A DNA stretch of 64,000 nt from Scedosporium boydii (lineage: Eukaryota; Ascomycota; Sordariomycetes; Microascales; Microascaceae): positions 26,767 to 90,766 of the forward strand of contig NJFT01000167.1 in assembly GCA_002221725.1 (NCBI GenBank), read 5' to 3'. Positions 13,786 to 23,834 of the stretch are shown here, in pieces. Numbering within the stretch: position 1 is the first letter of the stretch; the number at the start of each line of letters is the position of its first letter. Under the pieces are notes generated by a model that did no database searches, had not been told where the DNA came from, and worked only from the letters and a program-made list of their open reading frames with translations. The translations under genes were made by a program, and so were the position numbers.

Positions 13786-13871
13786 AGGGGGAAGGGGAGA
13801 GGGGAGAATGGAGAAATGGAGAGAGAGGGGGGGATCTAAAGTAGGAGCAATACCTCATACTGCATGAGGGG
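13786..13871 (+). promoter_or_regulatory. Cluster of AGGGG (STRE-like) motifs upstream of CYSTM gene
   Basis: AGGGG occurs at 13786, 13793, 13800, 13826 and 13867, about 390-470 bp before the ATG at 14257. In yeast AGGGG is the stress response element bound by Msn2/4-type factors, and CYSTM peptides are associated with stress tolerance, so a stress-regulated promoter is plausible. The tract is also simply purine-rich, so the motif count may be a by-product of composition. Confidence 0.35.
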
Positions 13872-14256
13872 GTGGGATGACGGTGCTCTCAGTGCCGTCT
13901 CTCCCCTTATAAGATGGATGGGACGCCCCGGATTTTTTTTCTTTTCTGCTGGATCTCGTGTTACTTTATTGCTACCATTGTTGCTGAATCTCAACAACAT
14001 AAACTACGATTACTTAGTTTCCGCTGATATAGCAGGAACTAAACAATTGCGCCCGGTTACGGCCTCGAACAATTAAAGACTTTCGGAATCGAATTTTGAA
14101 AATCAAGATCGAACGGCACCGGAGATTTCGGGCCCCACCATTGCGATCAATTCGGTTTCTTGGCATTTTTTTTTACGGAGGTTTATTGATCTACACTCGA
14201 GAACTTCCTTTATATAATCGACATTACTGGAGGCGAGGAATAATAAGAAAAGAAAC

Positions 14257-14725
14257 ATGGATGCGCGACGAGATGCGGATAAGAGGACGGAGGAAGTGGT
14301 GAGGAAGCCGGAGGCTGTTGCGAAGAGGACCGAGATGAAGGTTTTGGATGAACAGCCTGTGAGCCTTTCTTTTTCTTTCTTATTCTTCTCTCCTTCTTCT
14401 TCTTTGTATGTATAGAAGCGATTGATGAGCTGACTTGGCGATTTGGGTATATCAGAGACCTCAGGAGCCGATGAGTATGAGTGCCGGTGGTGATAAGGGA
14501 CGGTTGAGGGGCGGCGGGGATACAGGTGTAAGTGTCTTTCGTTCCTTATTTCTTCTTCTCTCCTCCTCCTCCTCCTCTTCCCCTTCTTCCATTTCCCCCT
14601 CTCTCTTTTACTTTCGCTTGATCCAGAGGCCAGCTCGGAACTGACCGAACTCGTATCGACAGGCCATTTGCTGCGGGATATGCGCGGGTCTCGCCTGTTT
14701 CGAATGCCTTGACTGCTGCTGCTAA
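14257..14725 (+). CDS. Small CYSTM-like cysteine-rich C-terminal membrane peptide
   Basis: A 78-aa protein assembled from three exons, all phase 0: 14257-14358, 14456-14527 and 14663-14725. Donors are GTGAGC and GTAAGT; acceptors follow CTGAC-type branch points (near 14430 and 14641). The N-terminal 34 residues are charged (MDARRDADKR...), the middle exon is Gly/Pro-rich, and the last exon encodes the short Cys-rich tail AICCGICAGLACFECLDCCC and then stops. This layout, a polar N-terminus with a C-terminal Cys-rich membrane segment, matches the CYSTM family of tail-anchored eukaryotic peptides linked to stress tolerance. No single open frame reveals it because each exon is under 110 nt. A purine-rich AGGGG cluster lies upstream. 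Family assignment is by pattern; the role here is inferred. Confidence 0.75.
14555..14605 (+). repeat. CTC/CT microsatellite within intron 2 of the CYSTM gene
   Basis: Low-complexity (TCC)n followed by CT-rich sequence inside the second intron (14528-14662). It strengthens the polypyrimidine content of the intron and has no other visible role. Confidence 0.7.
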
Positions 14726-14914
14726 TTCCAAAGCGAGTTGACCATGGGGAAGAGAGCGTTAACCTTTCCCCCCTTTGCTTGAGTTTTTTTTCCTTCTTTA
14801 CTTCTTTTGGGTAATAATACTTGACGCATTGGCGGATGCTGGGTTGGAGGATATATCAATGTCTACATCGAGGCGGCTGAGGATGGTCTGAAAATAATAA
14901 AAAGAAAATCAACC

Positions 14915-14937
14915 AAAAAAAAAAAAAAAAAAAAAAA
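14915..14937 (+). repeat. Poly(A) tract, 23 nt
   Basis: Uninterrupted run of 23 A about 190 bp after the CYSTM stop codon. The CYSTM gene still has introns, so this is not a sign that it is a retrocopy; it is probably a simple homopolymer. Confidence 0.8.
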
Positions 14938-15120
14938 GAAAGGCGATTCTTTCGAATGAACGGGCCTGAGAAAGTATCTCATCATAGGTATTTTTCTTCA
15001 GCGCCCTGTCGGAGTCATTGGCTCATTGGTTATCATCCTGGATTCTCGTCATTCGGCTTGCTTTTGGATTTGGAGCCAAGTACGGGGTTCTAATACTTGT
15101 TTCTCTTTTGCTTGAATAGA

Positions 15121-15660
15121 CAGCAAGTTGATTTCATAGCTTCCTTCTATGGGATGGATCATTATGAGACCTTTGATTTCTTGCAACCGAAAACTTAGCC
15201 ATCGCGAATCCTTTTTGTCTCTTCATTCTTCGGCTTGCAATATAGATAATTTCTATACACAGGAATAATACATGGCAATTGGGATTGCCTGGAGCCGGCG
15301 TTTTCGTCGAGCTCCAGGAAGCGGGACTTTTCCATCGATTCCGCCCTCCAAGAGTATCAGCAGCAGCTGGTAGCCATCGTTCAAAATACCCGTGTCAGAG
15401 AGCTAAAGCTTCTTCTCATAGAAGCGACCAGTGCCCTTGGTCTCTCCGTGCCGAAGCCATTGTCCAAGGGAACACTCGACTAGGTCGCCAAAGGGCGGAA
15501 GGACGGGGTGGACGTCTACTGGTTGGCGCGCGTCTTTTTTCCGGACGTTCGATCGGCCTACTGTCCATCTACCGGGGAATTTTGGGAAAACGACCTCAAC
15601 TTATTTCGGGTTTCGCTATCTCTCGTCCGGCGCCCCCAAGTTCCGAAGCTGGCTTCTTAG
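15121..15660 (+). pseudogene. Probable decayed protein-coding sequence, family unrecognised
   Basis: One frame stays open for 180 codons except for internal stops at 15196-15198 (TAG), 15247-15249 (TAA) and 15481-15483 (TAG) before a final TAG at 15658. Sequence between stops looks protein-like and moderately GC3-rich, for example VDFIASFYGMDHYETFDF, a helical SALQEYQQQLVAIVQNTRV and VDVYWLARVFFPDV. Each stop is one C-to-T change from a Gln codon (CAG or CAA), which would fit RIP-like decay. An upstream in-frame segment (about 15000-15080) rich in hydrophobic residues could belong to it through a 40-nt intron ending at 15119, but that intron is shorter than usual. The run converges on the TRP gene, which ends at 15756. 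Alternatives are a multi-exon gene ending at 15481, or chance. I recognise no family. Confidence 0.42.
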
Positions 15661-15755
15661 GACATCTCGGCGTCCCGTTGGCAACTCTGCCAAGGGGGGG
15701 ATCGCGAAGTCGATGCCCCTTTTTGTTTGTTCTCTATACCAATGAAACCAGCTGC

Positions 15756-18206
15756 TCAAGTAGACGACTGCCCATTCAAGCGCATCGTGCTCTCGCTGGC
15801 CCCGGGTCGAATTACCTCAAAGCCAACAGTAGGTTTATTTCTACCTGCACCTCCCAGAAACAACCGCCGCCACAATCTCGTCGGAAGCGAATCCGTCTCC
15901 GGGCCGTCACCCAACAGCGCGGTAGTCTTCCTCCGGGGAGGCTGTGCGTAGTAAAGATCCGCCTCGCGGAAAGAGTAGTCGTTCCACCGCGGCCCGAGAG
16001 GTACTCTTCGAAAGTCCTCCGGTCCGGCCTCGGACGTGCTAGAGGGTTGCGAGCTTTCGGAGGCGGTGGTAGTTGTGGGAGATGAGCTTGTGCGAGATAC
16101 GGATAGCCCTTGTCGGTGGTTGTGGGATATGGGCGTCGAAGGGGAGGAGGGCGGGTTTGGCCTCCCGCGGCTGTTTCCGTAGTCTATCGATAGGTTTAGG
16201 GATGGCGATCTAGGCGGACGGTAGAAGCGGGAGGGGCCGGTTAAGGAGGCGGTGTCGAGATGGAGGGTGCTGGGGGTGCCGGGGCGGAGAGCGGGCTGGA
16301 GACTGATTTCTGGACAGCCGAGGGCGGCTGGGCTACTACTGCCCACGACGGCAGCTGAGAGGTTCATATTTGACACCTCACGGCGTCGGAGCTGACGAAG
16401 ACCGTAGACCTATATCATGGAGAACAGAGTTAATATTGGGTGGGTTAGCAAGAGGAGATAGAACAAGGAACCACGAACCTCGGGACGCTCCGCATTCAGG
16501 CGGTCGATGCATAGCCTCCAGAGATGCCGACCGGCAGGAACGAAGAAAAAGAAGAAGAGAACCAGCAAATGCACACAAAGTATCCCATAGCCAATGGAAT
16601 CCTTGACCCGAAACGAAGCCACGCCAGGCAGGAAAACGATCATCAGGGATAAGACGACCAGCCTCACCAAGGCGCAACCCACGCCAACCGAAAGGACATC
16701 GTACGTCTGCAGACTGAAGATGCTAACCAAGAGGAACAGTTCGCAGGCAATAAGAAGGAAGATCTGCGCGATGGAGGAAATCTGCAAGCCGCCGATGACC
16801 ACGCCACGAATGAAGTTGAGAACGAAGAGGATCAAAACAAATGACGTCTCGGCGGATCGCACGGACGCCGAGTCGGAGTCGAGCCGGCTATATTGCTTCG
16901 AATTATCGAAGACGAGGACGCCTAGGCTGCGAGTCGGGATCTGCCAGAGGAGCCAGGCGAAGGCGGCGGCGATCAGGACGAGGAAGCCGCAGGCGAGCGC
17001 CGTGTGGTAGGCGGGGAAGAGGGCGGCGTAGTCGAGCTGGTAGGTTGAGAGGGCTACTAGCGGGAGCATGAAGTACGAGAGGATGGCCCTGAAGACCTGG
17101 GCTGTGGTGGACTTTACGCTTTCGGCAAGATTGCGCTCGTGCTCGGCGGCGTTTTCGGAATGGCATAGGTAGGAAGGTCGGTTCGCGGACCCCGGCAGAA
17201 CGACCAGACCAGCGATTCCCGCCGCGAGGACGCCGAGAATGGCGAGGAGAAGGATCATGTTTAACCAGAGATCCATCGTCATGGGGGCGCCCACGATCTG
17301 CGTCATCAATTCGAATCCTAGCGTACCTCCGTACGTGCCGTTTATTTCGTAGATGCCGTCATTCACGCTCTGGTACTGAAAGGAGCGATTGATGGGGCCG
17401 GCGCTGCTGAAGAGAGAGAACCAGTTGAGGTGGCTTGCGACGGGCTGATAGAATCCGGGGTAGCGGAGGCTCAGGCTACCCGAAAGGAAGATGAACTGCA
17501 GATAGTGAAGAAAATCTCCCAGGCCTGGTAGGAGGGGCCTCTTTGCGCCGGCTTGTTGGTCTGTCTGGCTTCTCTCGTAGCCGTCGTCCGAATCCTCCCG
17601 CGCCTCGGTGTCGCCGAAGAATGTCCTGGCCACAGAAGTGATCAAGACAAAGAGGAAAAGCGCGACAGGACCATAGCGAAGAGCGGACGCGATCGGGGAA
17701 GATATGGCCGGGGTGATTTGCGCCGTCATACAGCCCGCCTCGACATTGCTGCTGCCGCCACCTCCTCTCTGTTCGGCTTCGAAGAGGTGGAAAGAGAGGT
17801 ACAACGTAGACACGGGAGGAAGTATCCCTATGTCCGTCTTCGCGGCGATTCTCATAGGGGAATGCTTCGCGTCTGGGATCCTGCAGGTCACGTTCGGCGT
17901 CGCGTCCCATGTCGCCGCTTCTCGACCGAGCATCCGGAGATCGACCCCTATCGCTGAGAGGTCGTCCGCAACGTCGGAACACTTTTTCGTCTCACTGCCG
18001 AACGCCGAGATGATGGCAAAGTCCATAACCCTCCCCTCTCCCCCGTGGTCTTGGGGAGGCGACAGGCCCAGTCGGAGGCCCTGGAAAACCAATCCGGCAT
18101 CAGTGGGCGCATCGATGCCGGGGCACGGCTGCCACTGCACGTAGGCTGCATGGGCGCACGAGGCGAGACTGAGGAATCCCAACCCTAATTGAGCGAGCGA
18201 TAACAT
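15756..18206 (-). CDS. Fungal TRP-like ion channel with N-terminal ML-like domain
   Basis: Predicted 793-aa polytopic membrane protein of the fungal TRP-like/Flc/Pkd2 superfamily, implicated in Ca2+ or lipid/FAD-linked membrane homeostasis. Exon 1 runs 18206 to 16479 and exon 2 runs 16409 to 15756; the 69-nt intron is GT-AG and phase 0. The true ATG is at 18206. Residues 1-20 form a signal peptide. Residues about 21-165 form a Cys-containing ML-like luminal domain (starting AYVQWQPCPG). About nine hydrophobic segments follow between residues 170 and 560, separated early by an acidic loop. The tail (about residues 577-793, mostly exon 2) is Ser/Pro-rich and presumably cytosolic and phosphorylated. 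Ion selectivity and compartment are not determinable. Confidence 0.88.
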
Positions 18207-19104
18207 GGCCAAGATGGATTTACGCCTCTGAAGGTTGATACCGGGAGAAGAGAAACGAAGGAGAAACCGTCAAAATCGACATCTTTGGGGCGCTTTCTAC
18301 TTTCTACTACGCCACTTCGCAGTCCTTGGGATCGACATTCGAGAAAACGCCAGGCCCCCTTATACCAAACTGGTCTCCCTTGGCATTCTCGTATTACCTC
18401 CCTGTTTCATTTGATACCTCAGTACCGCAGTCGTCAGCACTAAACTAGTTTTTATTGGACCTTTTCAGTTCACTACTAAGCGGAGAGTAACAGCGTTGGC
18501 ACAATCGTAGTAGGTTTCAAAGTTGCGCTAACGCAGGGATTGTACTTCGTAATGCGACCTCTTTACGAAGTAGTCCTGGCGGCCTCTGTGTGTTCGCACC
18601 TCCTGCAACACCGCCACCACTAGGAAAGCCAATATACGTTTACTTGTAGAGTCCCTGAAGATAATGTCGCCGTATTATAGCGAATCCCCATAGAACGTAT
18701 AATGAGTATCATAATCTATATTCTGCCATGGCTAATCATTGAAGTTCACCCTCCCCCCCAAGGCCAGAGCCCCTTTCACCTCCCGCCGTCCGTCCGACAC
18801 AGCCAAAAGGATACCCAAAAGGAGTCAGGACGGATTCAGGGTCTTATTAAACATTACGGTGTTGTGTCTTGTTGCGTATTTGAATAATAATTCTTTCGGG
18901 GTCTTAATGTTGTACAGAGTATTGCAGAATGTTTCGCACCCTCTTCCCCGTCAAGGGGATCTAGGGGGAGGTTATTACTGCAAGATCCGTCCTTTTCTTC
19001 ATCATGAATCATCCTCGCCCTTGTCCCGCCTGTATATATTATTCCTCGTTGCCCTTTGTCGGATTTTTTTGGTCTTTTTTTTGTCTTCTTTTTTCTCTTC
19101 TTCA
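18207..19104. other. Intergenic region between TRP and ARL1 genes
   Basis: No gene is supported. The TRP promoter side carries a perfect inverted repeat built from two TACTTCGTA/TACGAAGTA elements (18543-18572). The stretch 18950-19104 is T/C-rich and lies just beyond the ARL1 stop codon, so it is probably ARL1 3' UTR. Confidence 0.6.
18543..18572. repeat. Perfect 10-bp inverted repeat made of two TACTTCGTA elements
   Basis: TACTTCGTAA at 18543-18552 and its reverse complement TTACGAAGTA at 18563-18572 flank a 10-nt loop. It lies about 340-370 bp upstream of the TRP-like channel ATG. It could be a dimeric protein-binding site, a hairpin, or part of a dispersed element family seen across the window. 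Confidence 0.75.
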
Positions 19105-20012
19105 TCATTCTTGGTTTACCGTGCTCTGCTCAGGTTAGTATACCATCTTGTTTACTTCCCACCTCCCAAGTACAAACAAAAAGGAACGGAGAGATCACTT
19201 ACAACAAGCCAATCCATACCCTCATTAACTCCCGTCCCGTCAACAGCCGAGCACGCCACAATCGTCCAATTCCGATCCCTCAGCTCCCCAAGCCTCAACG
19301 CCTCCGAAATCTCCGCCGCGCCCTTGGCGCCGGGCTGGTCCTGCTTGTTGGCGAAGACGAGCAGCGCGGCGTCCTTGAGCTCCTCCTCGTTGAGCATGGC
19401 GGCGAGCTCGTCGGCGGCGGTCTGGAGCCGCTCGATATCCGTCGAGTCGACGACGAAGATGACGGCGGCCGTGTTGGCGTAGTAGCACCTCCAGTAGGGG
19501 CGGATGCTGGTTTGGCCTCCGAGGTCCTAAGAGAGGGAGCGGCGCGTGTTAGAAAAAAAAGGGGAAAACAAATAAATTGCCAACGGTATTATATTGGGTG
19601 AAGGCGCGCCGCGTACCCAGACGTTAAAGTTGAGGTTCTTGTATGTTACCGACTCGACGTTAAAACCTATCGTTGGTATCGTCGTGACGACCTCGCCGAT
19701 CTTGTGAACATTTGTCAGCCGCGGTTCAAGCAGAGCGTCGCAGAGTTGTTAGAAAAACAAAACAAAAAAAGAACGAACCTTGAGTCTGTAAAGTAATGTG
19801 GTTTTTCCCGCATTGTCCTATATAGAAATCCCAATGAGCCTTCCCCGGTTCGCCTATTTCCACAGATATTCCCTCCGGAAGGAATTGGTTCCTCGTCGCC
19901 AAGATCGCGAATGCGGCGGAGTCGGGTTGCGGCTTACCAGTCCCAATATCAAAATCCTAATCTCCTTCTTCGCCCACAAGAGGCTCGACAGCCAAGATAC
20001 AGAGTTTCCCAT
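19105..20012 (-). CDS. ARL1: ADP-ribosylation factor-like GTPase Arl1
   Basis: Small Arf-family GTPase of about 181 aa that in yeast and animals recruits golgins at the trans-Golgi. Exons on the minus strand: 20012-19938, 19817-19779, 19700-19617, 19526-19203 and 19128-19105. The N-terminus MGNSVSWL has the Gly2 myristoylation site. Visible motifs: P-loop GLDNAGKTT (residues 24-32), switch [11 protein letters not shown] (45-54), switch II WDLGGQ (66-71), NKQD (126-129) and C-terminal [13 protein letters not shown] and [19 protein letters not shown] favour Arl1 over Arf1. The last exon is tiny (QSTVNQE and stop); its acceptor could be three bases further in, dropping one Gln. The gene is divergent from eL39, with 713 bp between start codons. 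Confidence 0.93.
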
Positions 20013-20725
20013 CTTTGAGTTTCTGCGCGTGAGAGAAGGTGATTGGTATTAATCCGTTCGTTCGGCGAGCAGCCTTGTTCGAAGAGGAGAGGTGAGGCGT
20101 CGGGGTTGGTTGAGAAGGAGATTGAGGTTTGGATCGTCAAGTCGGAGGCCGCCGAATTGGAGAGACTGGCGGGCAAAAGCTTGGGGGGGTTTAGAAAGAA
20201 AAGGGGTGGGCTAGAAACGGGTTCCCGAACTATCGTTTCAACCGGGGATTCAAGAAAAAAAAGATCCCACGCCCTGGTATAATCCGCCAGGAGAATTAGA
20301 AGGGAATATGGAAAATTAAAAAGGGAAACAAAGCAAATATAAGAAAAAAAATCTAGACAAAATTCGTCAAAATCTTAGGGAAGGGGAGATCGCATGCCAC
20401 ATGTCTCTTCCCTGTTTTCGACAACCAGCTCCATCCAATATCTCATTTCGACAAGGGTAAAATCCCCAAGGCACCCGCGCAAAGCCACATCAGCCACAAC
20501 CCAAAATCTAAATTGTGGCGGCGCCCTGATGCTGTGGAGACTTGAGTTGCACGTGCCGAAGCGGGTCCCACTGAACCAATCACAGGACGTGGACCATTTT
20601 GGAAGGGCCACAAACCCTCATTCTAGCAAATTTCCTTGGGGCTGAATTTAACATCCCTCCTCCTACTCTCAGATCATCACCAACCTCAAATCGACTCGAC
20701 ATATCGACAATTCGAGACCGTCAAG
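20013..20725. promoter_or_regulatory. Divergent promoter region between ARL1 and eL39
   Basis: 713 bp separate the two start codons. It contains A-rich and G-rich runs but no open frame with recognisable content. It must drive both genes unless one has a distal 5' exon. Confidence 0.55.
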
Positions 20726-21283
20726 ATGCCGGTATGTTGGCAGCCCTGTAGCCCGATAATTCGCGGAACGAATTCCCCGTCGATGCCATCCGCGATTCCG
20801 ACAGTCTTGGTTCCTTTGAACGTGGGAAGGTGTCGCGAGCAGAGGCCGAGACGGGGGGAGCGCTTCGTGATGGGACCCCTCCATTTTCATAATGCAAGAG
20901 ACTTTTGCTGACGGCTTGGGGATGTTTGTTCCCCGGGGTTTATAGAGCCACAAGTCTTTCCGTACCAAGCAGAAGCTTGCGAAGGCGCAGAAGCAGAACC
21001 GCCCCATCCCTCACTGGATCCGGCTGCGAACCAACAACACCATTAGGTACGATCTTTCTCGAACTCCTTAAAGCACCCCCGTCACTGCGGTTTTTGCATG
21101 TTTCCAAAGAGGGCGGAATCGAAGCCGTGTTTTCTACGAGGAGATGGAGGGGCTTGCAACAGCCACTGCGGGGGGACAGCGAGCGAGACTGTCAGACGAA
21201 GAACACTGAAAAATACTAACGTCGGAATCTCCAGGTACAACGCCAAGAGGAGGCACTGGCGAAAGACCCGCATCGGTCTCTAA
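20726..21283 (+). CDS. RPL39: 60S ribosomal protein eL39 (L39)
   Basis: A 51-aa basic protein lining the large-subunit exit tunnel. Exons are 20726-20731, 20946-21046 and 21235-21283; the spliced length is 156 nt, exactly the family length. The first exon is only ATGCCG, followed by GTATGT, a 214-nt intron and TATAG. Exon 2 encodes [20 protein letters not shown] and the universally conserved [14 protein letters not shown]. The second intron has a TACTAAC branch point at about 21214-21220 and ends in CCAG, and exon 3 encodes [15 protein letters not shown]. An intron immediately after the start is typical of fungal ribosomal protein genes. Confidence 0.97.
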
Positions 21284-22608
21284 ATCACTCGCCTCTTCCA
21301 CAACCCCCTCCCCCGGTTACCTACTCTTTTCCTTTCTCCAAATTTGCCCCATCGCCGAATTCGTTCTCATGACCGAGACTCCTGTCTTCCCCGACCTTTT
21401 TTTGCGATTCCCGAGGCCTACGACTTGAAACGGAATAACGAAGTCCTGTTGCACCTATGAGGGAACCCTTACAACCGGCACGGGATGGGCAGCATTTAGC
21501 TTAAGAAGAAAAGACAGGGGGAGGAAAAAGGAGAGGAGAAAAAGGGCGTTTTCTTCAATGGAACGTTTGATAGATGAAATCGATACGCGGTTCAAACGGA
21601 CAAAAAAAAATGGTTCTTTTTTTTTTTTTTCATGAACTGGAAAAAACATTAGGTGGGCGCACAACAACCGGTGTTGGGCTTTTATGTGTTTAAGAAGACG
21701 GTTTATTTTTTTCTTCTCTCTCTCTCTCTCTCTCTCCTAGCCGAACTCCTGCATTTTAGGGTCTTAAGGGAAAAGGAATGCAAGACGAGTGATGTTCCAT
21801 CTATGTTTCCACGTAGTGGTGGGGTGCTCGCGTGTCTTGGAGACTGATTGTGTATCCGGTTCCTCTGTTTCTCTTCCCCCAAGGTCCCGCTCATCCCTTG
21901 AGTATGCAGTGACGTAGTGCCTCTTTCCTCCACCTACGCAGCCTTCTCGCGGCATGGAGGAAGCCTTGATCGGGTAGACATTCGGGCAGTAGGCCCATCG
22001 AGGGAAGCCTGTGATACTTGGCGCTCAGCCTGACGTAGTGAGAGGGTAGTCAATAGGTCAATGGGATCAAGATCACTCAAGACTCGGACTTAGTAAGGAG
22101 AAATTCTTGTCACGCAAATTCCATTTCTCTAGAGAATTAACTAGTGACGCATACTCGGGAGGAAAGCAGTATACCATTTTGTTTCCCTCCCTCTTGCTTT
22201 GCGTACGCTACCCCACGTGAGTCGGGAGACCCCTAGTTAAAAGAAAAGACGAGAGGAATAAAACCAACAACCCCCATTGCCCATGTCGACACCCACGTCC
22301 AAACCGACATCCACGCCGATTGCCCTCACCGTTCCAACTGCATCCCTCACGGCATACAACTGAGGACTGACGGATCCCGTCGTTGGTTGGTATGTTTGTA
22401 ATGCGTGTTTGGGACCTTCCACTGCCTTAATCCTCCTCAGCTCTTTTCCTCAGTTAATAACAATGTTTTCGAAATTCTTCAAATCGGAACAGCAAACAAA
22501 ACCGCTTGTCCTGCGGGGCAGGACCCCACCGCCGGGCATAAGATTCCCCCTGCGCTGAGAACGTGGGGGAAAAAAAAATACGGAAAGAAAGAAAGAGGGG
22601 AGATTAGT
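21284..22608. other. Convergent 3' intergenic region between eL39 and SKP1
   Basis: No gene is supported. It includes a (CT)n microsatellite near 21716-21737 and A- and T-runs. It presumably contains both 3' UTRs and terminators. Confidence 0.6.
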
Positions 22609-23378
22609 TTATCGGTCCTCGGCCCACTCGTTCTCACGGCGGATCTGCTCCTCCTCCTCAGGAGTGAAGTCGTTTGTAATATTGAAAGTCTTGCGGATCT
22701 CGTCGGGGGACTTGCCCTTAATCATGTTGGCGACTGTCTTGCAACCGACGTCCAGTAGGGGCTTGATGTCCAGATAGTTTGAGGCCTAGTGAAGAGAAAA
22801 TCACATGTTAGCGTAATAATTCAACGGGAAGGGGGCTGCGAGAGAGGGGTAAGAGAGAAAGAAGAGGGCAACAAGACGCACAAGGATAATCTCGAACAGC
22901 ATCTCCTGGTCGACCTGCATGAACTTTTGGTCCCACTCATCAATCTCGGTCATCTTCTTTCGGGCAGCGTCATCGTCATCTTGGCTGGTGGGGGGATCGT
23001 TCCTATGATGATCGCACCACTCGATGACCTTCCGAAGGACCGCGTCATTAACGTTGGGGATCGGGATCGGGTTGTCCTTCGAGATGGCCGAGTCGCCTAG
23101 ATCATCGAGCATGTTCTTGATGAGCATGGATCGCTCGGCGACGACACGGTCTAGAAAAGTAGGCACGATGGGTTAGTTAATGCTTCCATGATATATATTT
23201 CTTGTCGTCCCCCAAGTAGGTAAGCGCCGGCGACCGGGGCGCAGGCGTTGGGAAGGGCCATTCGGGTCTTGCGCCGTGGCTGGTAGAGGATTGGGTTTAA
23301 CTTACCAACTTCCTGGACAACGCCGTCGTTGCTGGCCAACCAGGTGGTCTTGGAGGTAGCGGGCTTGGGCTCAGCCAT
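22609..23378 (-). CDS. SKP1: SCF E3 ubiquitin ligase adaptor Skp1
   Basis: A 172-aa adaptor that links cullin-1 to F-box proteins in SCF ubiquitin ligases and also serves kinetochore assembly. Exons: 23378-23306, 23150-22882 and 22785-22609 (519 nt). The N-terminus is [19 protein letters not shown]; the first junction joins VQEV to [19 protein letters not shown]. The BTB/POZ-like fold continues through [20 protein letters not shown], an acidic loop (residues about 75-85), and the Skp1 family segment [20 protein letters not shown]. The C-terminus ([40 protein letters not shown], ending NEWAEDR) is the F-box-binding helix region. The 5' leader side is rich in pyrimidines on the coding strand, with a long poly(A) tract further upstream. 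Confidence 0.97.
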
Positions 23379-23806
23379 TTCGACAATATGTAGATGGAGT
23401 AGAACTCAGTAATGGCCGCGGGGAACTTTGTTTTGGATAATTGGGCGCGCTGATTTCCTTGGGCGCGCTTCAAGAGAGAGATAAATAGTGATTTGTTTGG
23501 GGGAAGGATAAGTGTGGGTGTGGGTGTGGTTGATGGATTGAGGTGAGGTTCAGGTTTAGTTTTGACTCTTGAGGTCGGGAGAGGCTGTGGAGGGGGGGGT
23601 TTGGTTGGAGCCTAGTGGCGGAAGGAGGTTGTGGAGCACAGTTTATAGACCTGGGGTTGGTCGGTTGGTCCAGGCAGTTCGGCTTGGGCAAGGGCAACGG
23701 GCTGTGCAGTTTGCTGACTGTGACAAGTGTGATTAATTGTTGTGTTGGTCTTTGAAAGTTTAATGTTGGCTTGTTCTTTTTGGCTGTTGGCTCTTGGTTT
23801 CTTTTC

Positions 23807-23834
23807 TTTTTTTTTTTTTTTTTTTTTTTTTTTT
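23807..23834 (+). repeat. Poly(T) tract, 28 nt
   Basis: Uninterrupted T28 about 430 bp upstream of the SKP1 start (poly(A) on the coding strand). Poly(dA:dT) tracts exclude nucleosomes in fungal promoters, so a role in SKP1 expression is possible but not shown. Confidence 0.8.

Larger units (their letters stand above)
12920..14256. other. Intergenic region between GH16 and CYSTM genes
   Basis: No gene is supported. It includes a TACTCCGTA element (13289-13297), a three-copy 9-bp tandem repeat (13426-13452), a GA-rich tract with repeated AGGGG (13786-13871) and TATA-like sequence near 14210, just upstream of the small gene that starts at 14257. Confidence 0.6.

Noticed and set aside
14915..14937. 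Poly(A) run after the CYSTM gene as a retrocopy signature
   Set aside because: The upstream gene contains two introns, so it is not a processed copy, and no target-site duplication is evident.
15279..16085. 268-codon plus-strand frame crossing the TRP gene 3' exon
   Set aside because: Its second half is antisense to the TRP coding exon, and its first half is out of frame with the more coding-like frame at 15121-15660.
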